Source: Pontiellaceae bacterium B12219 (GTDB lineage Bacteria; Verrucomicrobiota; Kiritimatiellia; Kiritimatiellales; Pontiellaceae). Taken from it: a DNA stretch of 64,000 bases. The notes under the pieces were generated by a model that saw only the letters and a list, made by a program, of their open reading frames with translations, did not search any database and was not told the DNA's origin. Location of the stretch: positions 1 to 64,000 of the forward strand of contig JARNMJ010000007.1 in assembly GCA_029432795.1 (NCBI GenBank). The letters are read 5' to 3'. The position numbers and the translations under genes are program-made. Positions within the stretch are counted from its first letter, which is position 1. Each line of letters opens with the position of its first letter. This document shows, in pieces, positions 54,047-62,723 of the stretch.

Positions 54047-55762
54047 ATGGCTACTGAAGTATTAATGCCGAGGCAGGGACAGTCTGTTGAATCCTGCATC
54101 ATTATCGAGTGGAAGGTCGCGGAAGGCGACGTGGTGAAGGCGGGGCAGGCTCTCTGCGAAGTTGAAACGGATAAAGCGACGTTTGAAGTGGAAGCAACTG
54201 CGGATGGAACGGTGCTCGGCATCTTTTATCCGGCCGATGCCGACGTGGAGGTTCTTAAGGTCATCGCTGCGATTGGCGAACCTGGAGAAGACATTTCGGC
54301 TATGCGTCCGGCTGATGCTGTTGAAGCGGCTCCTGCCCCGAAAGCGGCAGAACCGGCTAAGGCGGCTGCTCCAGCTCCGGCACCGGCACCTGTGGCACCG
54401 GCGGCTCCCTCCACCGGCGCAGCGTACGATATCATTATTATCGGCGCGGGTCCGGGCGGATATGAAATGGCTGAAAAGGCCGGACATCATGGCAAGAAGG
54501 TTTTGCTGATCGAGAAAAAATATCTCGGCGGCGTCTGCCTGAACTGGGGTTGTATCCCGACCAAAACCCTGCTCAATTCCGCGAAGCATTATGTGCACGC
54601 CAAGGAAGCTCCCGAGTTCGGCGTCACAACCGGAGATGTGAAATTTGATCTGTCGGTTGCGATGGGCTGGAAGCAGGACGTGATTGAAACCCTGCGCGGC
54701 GGTATTGCCGGTATGATGAAAAAGAACAAGGTTGAAGTCCTGTTCGGCGAAGCCAAACTGCTTGGTTCGCGTAAAGTGGAAGTGGCCGGAACGGTTTATG
54801 AAGGTGACAACATTGTCATCGCAACGGGCGGTTCGCCGTTTGTTCCGCCGATCCCCGGTGCAGACCAGCCGCATGTGATGACGAGTAAGGAAATTCTGAG
54901 CATTGACACGATGCCGAAATCACTGGCCGTTATCGGCGGAGGTGTAATCGGTGTTGAGTTTGCCAGTTTCTTCAGCAGTCTCGGCGTGAAAGTGGACGTC
55001 ATCGAAATGCTCGACGAAATTATCCCCTTTATGGATAACCAGCAGGCTCAGGCATTCCGTAAAGCGCTCAAGGGCAAGGTTGATTTCAACCTCGGCTGCC
55101 GGGTTACTTCAATCGATGGTCATGATGTGAAGTACACCACGAAGTCGGGCGAGGAAAAATCCATCAACGCCGATATCGTTCTGATGTCCGTTGGCCGAGC
55201 TCCAAACCTTGGAAACATGGGCTTCGAAGAAGCCGGTTTGGATTTTGATCGTCGCGGTATTAAAGCAGATGATCAGATGCGTACGAACCTGCCGAACGTT
55301 TATGCCATTGGCGATGTGACCGGTAAGTCGCAGCTTGCCCACTCCGCCACCCGGATGGGTGAGGTTGCGTTGAATACGATTCTTGGAAAGAAAGACCGGT
55401 TCCGCACGAATGCCATTCCGTGGGCGGTTTATTCCATGCCGGAAATTGCCGGATGCGGTATGACGGAAGACCAGGCTAAAGCGGCCGGTCATAATGTGGA
55501 AAGTGCATCGTTGCCGTTGATTATGAGTGGCCGTTTCCTTGCTGAAAACGGAAAGAAAGGTCCGGGTTCGGTCAAAGTGGTGATCGATTCGGATACCCGG
55601 GCACTGCTCGGGGTTCACATGTTCGGCGGAATTTGTTCGGAAATCATTTGGGGCGCAGCTGCCATGATTGAAGCCGAGCTGAGAGTGGAAGATGTTCAGG
55701 AAATTGTATTCCCGCACCCAACGGTTGGGGAAGTCATGCGCAGTGCAATGTTTCAATTTTAA
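54047..55762 (+). CDS. Dihydrolipoamide dehydrogenase (E3) with N-terminal lipoyl domain
   Basis: Protein of 571 residues: lipoyl domain 1-85 (Lys 43), Ala/Pro linker to about 125, FAD motif [14 protein letters not shown], redox disulfide [16 protein letters not shown] motif [14 protein letters not shown] and C-terminal HPT in [10 protein letters not shown]. It reoxidises the lipoamide of E2 with NAD+. The extra lipoyl domain is as in some Gram-positive and Neisseria E3s. The lipoyl domains of E2 and E3 are nearly identical in protein but differ at many third codon positions. It follows the E2 stop by 12 nt. Confidence 0.94.
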   Translation: MATEVLMPRQGQSVESCIIIEWKVAEGDVVKAGQALCEVETDKATFEVEATADGTVLGIFYPADADVEVLKVIAAIGEPGEDISAMRPADAVEAAPAPKAAEPAKAAAPAPAPAPVAPAAPSTGAAYDIIIIGAGPGGYEMAEKAGHHGKKVLLIEKKYLGGVCLNWGCIPTKTLLNSAKHYVHAKEAPEFGVTTGDVKFDLSVAMGWKQDVIETLRGGIAGMMKKNKVEVLFGEAKLLGSRKVEVAGTVYEGDNIVIATGGSPFVPPIPGADQPHVMTSKEILSIDTMPKSLAVIGGGVIGVEFASFFSSLGVKVDVIEMLDEIIPFMDNQQAQAFRKALKGKVDFNLGCRVTSIDGHDVKYTTKSGEEKSINADIVLMSVGRAPNLGNMGFEEAGLDFDRRGIKADDQMRTNLPNVYAIGDVTGKSQLAHSATRMGEVALNTILGKKDRFRTNAIPWAVYSMPEIAGCGMTEDQAKAAGHNVESASLPLIMSGRFLAENGKKGPGSVKVVIDSDTRALLGVHMFGGICSEIIWGAAAMIEAELRVEDVQEIVFPHPTVGEVMRSAMFQF

Positions 55763-55785
55763 CAGAATTAATTCAGGAGAAAAAA

Positions 55786-58239
55786 ATGCCTAAAAATCAA
55801 GTGATACGTCCCGAAGAATCCCGTAAATCCGGTGAGATTACCTTCAAGCCGATTCCGATCAATCAGTACAAATCGGACTACAAGAAGGAAGTTAAGAAAT
55901 ACGGTAAAGAACGCCTTGTTAAAATGTATTACGACATGCTCGTAATCCGCGAATTCGAAACCATGCTGAACCAGATCAAGGTTCAGGGTTCCTACGAAGG
56001 TATGGAATACAATCACCCCGGCCCGGCTCACTTGTCGATCGGTCAGGAAGCTTCCGCAGTCGGTCAGTCGGTTCACCTCGATACCGATGACTACATTTTC
56101 GGTTCCCACCGTTCACACGGTGAGATCATGGCAAAATGTCTTTCCGCTATCAGCAAGCTCGATGACGATAAGCTGACCACCATCATGGAAAACTTCTTCG
56201 ATGGCGCGACACTGAACGTTGTTAAAGACGGTTCACAGGAAAATGTGAAAGACCTGGCAGAAGACTTCATCCTCTACGGAACGCTGGCAGAGATCTTTGC
56301 TCGCGAAACCGGTATTAATAAAGGTCTTGGCGGTTCGATGCATGCCTTCTTTATTCCGTTCGGCTCCATGCCTAACAACGCTCTCGTTGGTGGTTCGGCC
56401 GACATCTCCGTTGGTTCTGCGATGAACAAGCTGATCAACCGCAAACCGGGCATTGTTGTTGCCAACATCGGTGATGCTGCAATGGGTTGCGGACCGGTAT
56501 ATGAAGGCATCTGGATGGCCGCCATGGACCAGTATGCTGAACTCTGGGACAAAGAGTTCGGACATCCGCCGGTGCTCATCAACATCATGAACAACCAGTA
56601 CGGCATGGGCGGACAGACCGTTGGTGAAACCATGAGCTACAAATTTGCTGCCCGTATCGGTGCCGGCATTAATGCGGATCAGATGCATGCAGAACGTGTT
56701 GATGGTTACAACCCGCTGGCTGTTGCGGATGCGACGGAACGTCAGAAGAAAATTCTGCTCGCAGGTAAAGGCCCGGCGTTGCTGGACGTGATTACCTACC
56801 GTATGTCCGGTCACTCCCCGTCTGATGCGTCTTCGTACCGTTCAAAAGAAGAAATGGAACTGTGGGAAAAAGCGGATTGCGTACGCACCTTCGGGGAATA
56901 CCTCATCGAAAACGGAGCCATTACTGAAGCAGATGCCGAAGCAATGAAAGCAAAGGTTGTCGGTAAGATCTCCAAAGCGATGAAACTTGCGATTGATGAA
57001 AAAGTTTCACCGTATTCCGACGTTAACCTGATTGAAAAGGTGATGTACTCCAACAGCAAGGTTGAAAAGTTCGACGATCGTGAGCCGGAACTTCTTCAGA
57101 AGCTGGAAGACAACGATCGCGTCAAAAAGCTGAAACGCAAACAGCGTTATGCGTTTGATGAAAACGGTCAGCCTTACAAAGCCAACCAGCTTTACACCTT
57201 CCGTGACGGGATCTTCGAAGCAATGGCACATCGCTTCACTACAGACCCGACAATGATTGCGTACGGTGAAGAAAACCGTGACTGGGGCGGAGCATTCGCC
57301 TGCTATAACGGTCTGACAGAACTGCTGCCTTACCACCGCCTGTTCAACTCGCCGATTTCTGAAGGCGCGATTGTCGGAACGGCCTGTGGATATGCCATGA
57401 CCGGTGGCCGTGTTGTCGCTGAGTTGATGTATTGCGACTTCATGGGCCGCGCCGGTGACGAAATCTTCAACCAGATTTCCAAGTGGCAGTCCATGTCGGC
57501 CGGCATTCTGAAAATGCCGCTGACGCTGCGTGTATCTGTTGGTAACAAATACGGTGCACAGCACTCGCAGGACTGGACCGCAATGGTCAACCACATCCCG
57601 GGACTGAAAGTATATTATCCGGCGACTACCTATGATGCGAAGGGCATGTTGAACCTGGCATTGGCAGGAACCGACCCGGTTATCTTCTTCGAATCGCAGA
57701 AAACCTACGGTGTGGGCGAGCTGTTCGAAAAGGGCGGCGTTCCGGAAGGCTACTACGAAACTGAAGAGGGCGAACCTGCAGTGCGCACGCAGGGTAAAGA
57801 CCTGACCCTCATCACCCTCGGTCCGGTTCTTTACAGCGGCATGAAGGTGGTTGACGAAATGAAGGAAAAGTACGGAATGGAAGTCGAATTGATCGACCTG
57901 CGTTTTGTCAATCCGCTGAACTACGACAAGCTGGTTGAGTCGGTTAAGAAAACCGGCCGCGTGGTGCTGGCTTCCGACTCGGTTGAGCGTGGATCCTGCC
58001 TGCACAACATTGCCGGAAACCTGACCAACCTGTGCTTCGACTATCTCGATGCGCCGCCGGTGGTAATTGGTGCGAAGAACTGGATCTCGCCTGCTGCGGA
58101 AATGGAAACCGATTACTTCCCGCAAGCCAGCTGGATTATTGATGCGGTACACGAACGTATTGTTCCGTTGCCGGGTCATGTGGTGAAGCATAACTACACT
58201 AACGGAGAGCTCCAGCGTATTACGCGTTTGGGGGTGTAA
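55786..58239 (+). CDS. 2-oxoacid dehydrogenase E1, alpha and beta fused
   Basis: Protein of 817 residues. Residues 1-440 are E1-alpha with the ThDP site [16 protein letters not shown] (about 226) and NNQYGMGGQ (about 269); residues 465-817 are E1-beta ([18 protein letters not shown], about 492; [22 protein letters not shown]). It decarboxylates a 2-oxoacid (pyruvate, branched-chain or acetoin-type substrate not settled) and reduces the lipoyl arm. Normally alpha and beta are separate genes. It follows E3 by 23 nt in the order E2-E3-E1. The operon is C-ending-codon rich, like a highly expressed gene set. Confidence 0.9.
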   Translation: MPKNQVIRPEESRKSGEITFKPIPINQYKSDYKKEVKKYGKERLVKMYYDMLVIREFETMLNQIKVQGSYEGMEYNHPGPAHLSIGQEASAVGQSVHLDTDDYIFGSHRSHGEIMAKCLSAISKLDDDKLTTIMENFFDGATLNVVKDGSQENVKDLAEDFILYGTLAEIFARETGINKGLGGSMHAFFIPFGSMPNNALVGGSADISVGSAMNKLINRKPGIVVANIGDAAMGCGPVYEGIWMAAMDQYAELWDKEFGHPPVLINIMNNQYGMGGQTVGETMSYKFAARIGAGINADQMHAERVDGYNPLAVADATERQKKILLAGKGPALLDVITYRMSGHSPSDASSYRSKEEMELWEKADCVRTFGEYLIENGAITEADAEAMKAKVVGKISKAMKLAIDEKVSPYSDVNLIEKVMYSNSKVEKFDDREPELLQKLEDNDRVKKLKRKQRYAFDENGQPYKANQLYTFRDGIFEAMAHRFTTDPTMIAYGEENRDWGGAFACYNGLTELLPYHRLFNSPISEGAIVGTACGYAMTGGRVVAELMYCDFMGRAGDEIFNQISKWQSMSAGILKMPLTLRVSVGNKYGAQHSQDWTAMVNHIPGLKVYYPATTYDAKGMLNLALAGTDPVIFFESQKTYGVGELFEKGGVPEGYYETEEGEPAVRTQGKDLTLITLGPVLYSGMKVVDEMKEKYGMEVELIDLRFVNPLNYDKLVESVKKTGRVVLASDSVERGSCLHNIAGNLTNLCFDYLDAPPVVIGAKNWISPAAEMETDYFPQASWIIDAVHERIVPLPGHVVKHNYTNGELQRITRLGV

Positions 58240-58242
58240 AAG

Positions 58243-58306
58243 GTAACGAGTAATTCGTAATGCGTAACTTGTTTATAGTACGCATTACGAGTTACGTATT
58301 ACGAAA
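58243..58306. repeat. Heptamer inverted repeat (TAATGCG type) between E1 and PHP genes
   Basis: TCGTAATGCGTA (58255-58266) pairs exactly with TACGCATTACGA (58279-58290) around a 12-nt loop; flanking TAACGAG, TAATTCG and AGTTACG, TATTACG units extend both arms. It could attenuate or mark a boundary in the operon. Confidence 0.8.
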
Positions 58307-58320
58307 TCAAAGGTTTTATC

Positions 58321-59622
58321 ATGGGTTATGAAGATCTAAACGCCTCCACGGTTGAAGCCCGCCTCGCTGCAGTTCGCGAGCTGGGTGAAGAGCGTTGCAA
58401 GCATGGTGTGAAACAGACTGAGGAAGTGAATAATCATGTTCACTCCATTTATTCTTTCAGTCCGTATTCGCCGACCATGATTGCGGTTAAGGCGGCGGAA
58501 GCCGGATTGCGTACTGTGGGCATTATGGACCACGATTCGGTGTCGGGTTGTGCTGAGTTTCTTGCAGCTGCAAAAGTGGTGAACATTGCCAGCACGGCGG
58601 GTTGTGAAATCCGGGTGAATATGGATGACACGATTATGCAGGGGCGTAAAACGAATAACCCTGATGAACCGAATATCACGTATATTGCGTTTCACGGAAT
58701 TCCGGCCGATAAGTTCGAGGCCATGGAACGGTTTCTGAAACCGATTCATGAGGCCCGTATTCGCCGCGACCGTAAGGAAGTTGAAAGACTGAATCGGGTG
58801 CTGGCTGAACGCGGTGCTCCGCTGCTGAACTTTGATGAAGATGTCATGCCGATTTCGCAGGCGGCAAACGGCGGTTCAATTACCGAACGTCATATTCTTT
58901 ATGCCCTGTCGCTCAAGTTGATTGAAAAATGCGGTAAAGGACAGCCGCTGGTTGATTTCGTGGAAAACGAAATGAAGATTGCGTTGTCCGGAAGTCTGCG
59001 GGATGTCCTGCTGGAAGTGTATAATCCGCACTATGCCTATGACTTGCTCGGTGCTTTCAAATCTTCGCTGGTTCCGGAATTCTTCCTGCAATCGAGCTAT
59101 GAAGAATGCATGACGGTGTATAAGGCGGTTGATTTCGCAAATGAAATCGGAGCCATTCCGGCGTATGCCTATTTGGGCGATGTCGGTGAGTCTCCGACCG
59201 GCGATAAGAAAGCCGAAAAATTTGAAGATGATTTCCTGGATGATCTGATTCCGGAATTAGCCAAAATCGGATTTCAGGCGATCACCTATATGCCGCCGCG
59301 AAACACCCGGGAGCAGCTGGCGCGTTTGCAGAAGTTGTGTAAGGAAAACGGCCTTATGGAAATCAGCGGGGTAGACATTAACAGTTCGCGGCAGTCGTTT
59401 AATTGCCCGATACTGCTCGAACCCGAATTTTTGCATTTGGCCGATGCGGCCTGGGCATTGATTGCCCACGAAAAGCTGGCGGCGCAGGATCCGAAACTGG
59501 CATTGTTCAGCCCGGAAAATCCGATGGCCTCTTTGAGTCTGGATGAACGGATTGCCAAGTACGCGGATATTGGAAAACGTATGGACCACACTAAACCCGA
59601 AAAGGCGGTTGAATTACTATGA
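58321..59622 (+). CDS. PHP-domain metal-dependent hydrolase
   Basis: Protein of 433 residues. The PHP metal-binding motif HVHSIYSFSPY (His 39 and His 41) and MDHDSVSG (about 66-73) are clear, followed by E-rich ligand regions. PHP proteins are phosphoesterases or polymerase-associated hydrolases; the substrate is unknown. The stop overlaps the next SDR by 4 nt, so it probably acts in the same pathway, perhaps as a sugar phosphatase. No polymerase homology is seen. Confidence 0.82.
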   Translation: MGYEDLNASTVEARLAAVRELGEERCKHGVKQTEEVNNHVHSIYSFSPYSPTMIAVKAAEAGLRTVGIMDHDSVSGCAEFLAAAKVVNIASTAGCEIRVNMDDTIMQGRKTNNPDEPNITYIAFHGIPADKFEAMERFLKPIHEARIRRDRKEVERLNRVLAERGAPLLNFDEDVMPISQAANGGSITERHILYALSLKLIEKCGKGQPLVDFVENEMKIALSGSLRDVLLEVYNPHYAYDLLGAFKSSLVPEFFLQSSYEECMTVYKAVDFANEIGAIPAYAYLGDVGESPTGDKKAEKFEDDFLDDLIPELAKIGFQAITYMPPRNTREQLARLQKLCKENGLMEISGVDINSSRQSFNCPILLEPEFLHLADAAWALIAHEKLAAQDPKLALFSPENPMASLSLDERIAKYADIGKRMDHTKPEKAVELL

Positions 59623-60692
59623 AAACACTTGGAATTGCACCTCAGTTGAGAGGCCTGTCATTTGACGGGGAAAAGGGCGATATTGTTATCTCCCGTAAAA
59701 CGATTGATCAGCCGGAACTTACCTGCACGGTTGATACACTGGCAGAAAAATTTACCAAAGGTACGCGCTCTGTCGTGGTGGAAGGCGTCGGCGGATTTCT
59801 GCTGGGCGAAGATTATGATGATGCATTGAACGGCACTTCCAATGCCCGGAAAGTTACGGGGCGTGCCGGTGTGGTTAATAACAAAGTCTGTGTTGTAACC
59901 GGTGGTGCGCAGGGCTTCGGTGAAGGCATTGTTCGTTCGCTGATTGCGGAAGGCGCACTGGTCTTTATTGCCGATATGAATGTGGACGGTGCAAAACGTC
60001 TTGCCGGCGAATTGAACGAGCAGGCGGGTCGTACCGTTGCATTCGGCGTTGCAGTTAATGTGACCGATGAAGAGTCCGTGCTGAAAATGGTTGGCGAAGT
60101 GGTGGATACCGTAGGTGGAATCGACTTGTTTGTCAGCAATGCCGGCGTGCTTAAAGCGGGTAGCGTGAAGGAAATGTCGCTGAAGGATTTTGAATTCGTC
60201 ACGGATGTAAACTATATCGGCTTTTTCCTTTGCACGAAGCATGTTGCTCCGGTGATGGAAGCCATGAACAAACCGACCGGAAATTATTTCACCGATATTG
60301 TTACCGTGAGTTCCAAGTCGGCCTTGGAAGGATCCAACAAAAACGGCGCCTATGCCGGTTCGAAATTCGGGTCTGTTGGTCTGGTGCAGAGCTTTGCCAA
60401 AGAACTGGTTGCAGATAACACCAAAGTGAACACGGTTTGTCCCGGGAACTTTTTCGATGGACCGCTTTGGAGTGATCCGGATCGGGGCCTGTTCGTGCAG
60501 TATTTAAACACCGGAAAAGTTCCGGGAGCAAAAACTGTTGAAGATGTTAAGCGGTTCTACGAAGCGCAGGTTCCAATGAACCGGGGTTGCGATGGTGCAG
60601 ACGTCACGAAAGCGATTCTCTATTCCGTGGAACAGAAATATGAAACAGGCCAGGCCATCCCCGTTACCGGTGGACAGGTCATGTTGAACTGA
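59619..60692 (+). CDS. SDR-family dehydrogenase with N-terminal extension, sorbitol-6-phosphate dehydrogenase-like
   Basis: Protein of 357 residues. Residues 1-88 form an extension with VVVEGVGGFLLGEDYDDAL, resembling the end of class II aldolase domains in bifunctional rhamnulose-1-phosphate aldolase/dehydrogenases. Then comes an SDR with VTGGAQGFGEGI (about 93), SNAGVLKAGS, SSKSALEG, YAGSKFG and CPGNFFDGPLW, similar to sorbitol-6-phosphate 2-dehydrogenase (SorD/SrlD). It may interconvert glucitol 6-phosphate and fructose 6-phosphate; this is inferred from similarity. Overlaps the PHP gene by 4 nt. Confidence 0.75.
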   Translation: MKTLGIAPQLRGLSFDGEKGDIVISRKTIDQPELTCTVDTLAEKFTKGTRSVVVEGVGGFLLGEDYDDALNGTSNARKVTGRAGVVNNKVCVVTGGAQGFGEGIVRSLIAEGALVFIADMNVDGAKRLAGELNEQAGRTVAFGVAVNVTDEESVLKMVGEVVDTVGGIDLFVSNAGVLKAGSVKEMSLKDFEFVTDVNYIGFFLCTKHVAPVMEAMNKPTGNYFTDIVTVSSKSALEGSNKNGAYAGSKFGSVGLVQSFAKELVADNTKVNTVCPGNFFDGPLWSDPDRGLFVQYLNTGKVPGAKTVEDVKRFYEAQVPMNRGCDGADVTKAILYSVEQKYETGQAIPVTGGQVMLN

Positions 60693-60748
60693 GTTAGATA
60701 AAACGAAAACTGACGATTAACTGAAAACGTTATCTGGAGAATGAAATT

Positions 60749-62020
60749 ATGAAAACAAAAGCAGTTAGACTTTACGGCGAAAAGGATTTGCGGTTGGAGG
60801 AGTTTGAACTTCCGGCCATTAAGGAAAATGAAATCCTGGCCAAAATTATATCCGATTCCATCTGCATGTCGTCCTACAAGGCGTCGTCGCAGGGCACAAA
60901 GCATAAACGCATCCCCAATGACGTTGCTGATAATCCAATTATTATCGGACACGAGTTCTGCGGTGAAATCGTTGAGGTCGGCGGCAGTTGGACGGATCAA
61001 TTTAAAGCAGGCGATAAATTTTCCATTCAGCCTGCAATCAACTATGAAGATGGTCCGGTTGGCATGCTTTCCGCTCCGGGGTATTCCTACAAGTATATCG
61101 GCGGCGATTCGCAGTACGTGATCATTCCGGCCGAAGTCATGGAGCAGGACTGCCTGCTGCCGTTCAATGGCGAAGCCTACTACCACGGTTCACTTGCTGA
61201 GCCGATGTCCTGCATCGTCGGTGGATTCCATGCCAACTATCACACCAAGCCGGGTAGCTATGTTCATGAAATGGGCATTGTTGAAGGTGGCGCCATGGCG
61301 CTGTTGGCCGGTGTTGGTCCGATGGGACTTGGCGCGATTGACTATGCGATTCATTGCGACCGCAAACCCGGTCTGCTTGTGGTCACTGATATCGACAGCG
61401 CTCGTCTTGAACGCGCCGCTTCGATCTACACTGTGGAAGAAGCCAAAGCGAACGGTGTTGAGTTGGTTTATGTGAACACGGCTGAAGAGGGCAAAGGTAT
61501 TGATTACCTCAAGTCGCTCACCCCCAAAGGCGAAGGCTTCAACGATGTCTTTGTTTATGCGCCGGTTCGCCCGGTTATTGAGCAGGCCGATAAGCTGCTG
61601 GCATTCGATGGCTGTTTGAACTTTTTTGCCGGCCCGACCAATCCCGAGTTTGTGGCGGAGTTTAACTTCTACAATGTGCACTATGCGGCCACACACGTAG
61701 TGGGAACCAGCGGCGGTAATACCGACGACATGATTGAATCGCTCAAAATGATGGAAGCGGGCAAGCTGAATCCGTCTACGATGGTTACGCATGTTGGCGG
61801 CCTGGATGCGGTTATCGAAACCACACTGAATCTGCCGAATATTCCCGGCGGAAAGAAATTGGTCTATAACAACGTCAGCATGCCGTTGGTTGCCCTCAAT
61901 GACCTCAAAGGTATGGAAGGTGAGCTGTATCAAGGTCTGGCTGAAATCGTTGAAAAAGCGAACGGCCTTTGGAGTGCGGAAGCCGAACAGTATCTGCTGG
62001 CGAACGCGCCTTCTATTTAG
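60749..62020 (+). CDS. Zinc-type alcohol dehydrogenase family, sorbose-1-phosphate reductase-like
   Basis: Protein of 423 residues with a catalytic-domain start SDSICMSSYKASSQG (metal Cys about 41), GHEFCGEI (about 71-78) and Rossmann LAGVGPMGLGAIDYA (about 186). The SICMSSYKA pattern and length resemble L-sorbose-1-phosphate reductase (SorE), which reduces sorbose 1-phosphate to glucitol 6-phosphate. I assign it by similarity only. GGAGA 10 nt upstream supports the ATG. In the same cluster as the SorD-like SDR. Confidence 0.75.
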   Translation: MKTKAVRLYGEKDLRLEEFELPAIKENEILAKIISDSICMSSYKASSQGTKHKRIPNDVADNPIIIGHEFCGEIVEVGGSWTDQFKAGDKFSIQPAINYEDGPVGMLSAPGYSYKYIGGDSQYVIIPAEVMEQDCLLPFNGEAYYHGSLAEPMSCIVGGFHANYHTKPGSYVHEMGIVEGGAMALLAGVGPMGLGAIDYAIHCDRKPGLLVVTDIDSARLERAASIYTVEEAKANGVELVYVNTAEEGKGIDYLKSLTPKGEGFNDVFVYAPVRPVIEQADKLLAFDGCLNFFAGPTNPEFVAEFNFYNVHYAATHVVGTSGGNTDDMIESLKMMEAGKLNPSTMVTHVGGLDAVIETTLNLPNIPGGKKLVYNNVSMPLVALNDLKGMEGELYQGLAEIVEKANGLWSAEAEQYLLANAPSI

Positions 62021-62029
62021 GACCGCAAT

Positions 62030-62641
62030 ATGGCCTTTCCAAAAACATTCTATCGCTGGCGGCCGCATCCCTGGCATGGCCTTGGTCTTGGCAGTAATGC
62101 GCCTGATGTGGTGAATGCGTATATTGAGATGACGCCGTTCGATGCCGTAAAATACGAGGTCGATAAGTCGACCGGGTATTTGCGGGTCGATCGGCCGCAG
62201 CTCACGTCATCAATGGCTCCGATGCTGTATGGTTTTGTGCCGCGCACCTATTGCGGTGCGCAGGTGCAGGCATTGTCTCCTAAGTCTGAACACGGCGATG
62301 GAGATCCGCTCGATATCTGCGTGATTACCGAGCGGCCGATCAGCCGGGGCGAAGTCATTCTTCGTGCCCGCGTGGTTGGCGGAGTGCAGATGATTGATGG
62401 CGGAAAGGCCGATGATAAGATTATTGCGGTTTTACACGAAGACCGCTTCTGGGCTGATATTAATGATATTTCTCAGGTTCCGGAAGCATTAATCGATAGG
62501 CTTCATCACTACTTTGAAACCTATAAATCCACACCCAGTGGTGACGCTGATGTGCAGATTGTCGAGCGCTACGGAGCAAAGCGCGCCAAGGAAGTGATCA
62601 AGGCCGCCTGCATTGATTATGAAGAGGCGTACGGGGGATAA
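62030..62641 (+). CDS. ppa: Inorganic pyrophosphatase, family I
   Basis: Protein of 203 residues with the family I metal motif [12 protein letters not shown] (about 84-95), a [15 protein letters not shown] substrate block and K-R residues in the C-terminal part. It hydrolyses pyrophosphate to two phosphates. It follows the SorE-like gene by 9 nt, an uncommon placement for a housekeeping ppa. Confidence 0.92.
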   Translation: MAFPKTFYRWRPHPWHGLGLGSNAPDVVNAYIEMTPFDAVKYEVDKSTGYLRVDRPQLTSSMAPMLYGFVPRTYCGAQVQALSPKSEHGDGDPLDICVITERPISRGEVILRARVVGGVQMIDGGKADDKIIAVLHEDRFWADINDISQVPEALIDRLHHYFETYKSTPSGDADVQIVERYGAKRAKEVIKAACIDYEEAYGG

Positions 62642-62723
62642 ATGCTCATGGAAGCTTTGATTCCAGGAGCGATTATTGCAGAGTGAATATTGGAAATTAA
62701 TCGAGAGTATTCGGGGGTTAGAT

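Noticed and set aside
9441-58306. The heptamer inverted repeats as a CRISPR array
   Set aside because: There are no regularly spaced repeat-spacer units, no constant-length spacers and no cas genes.
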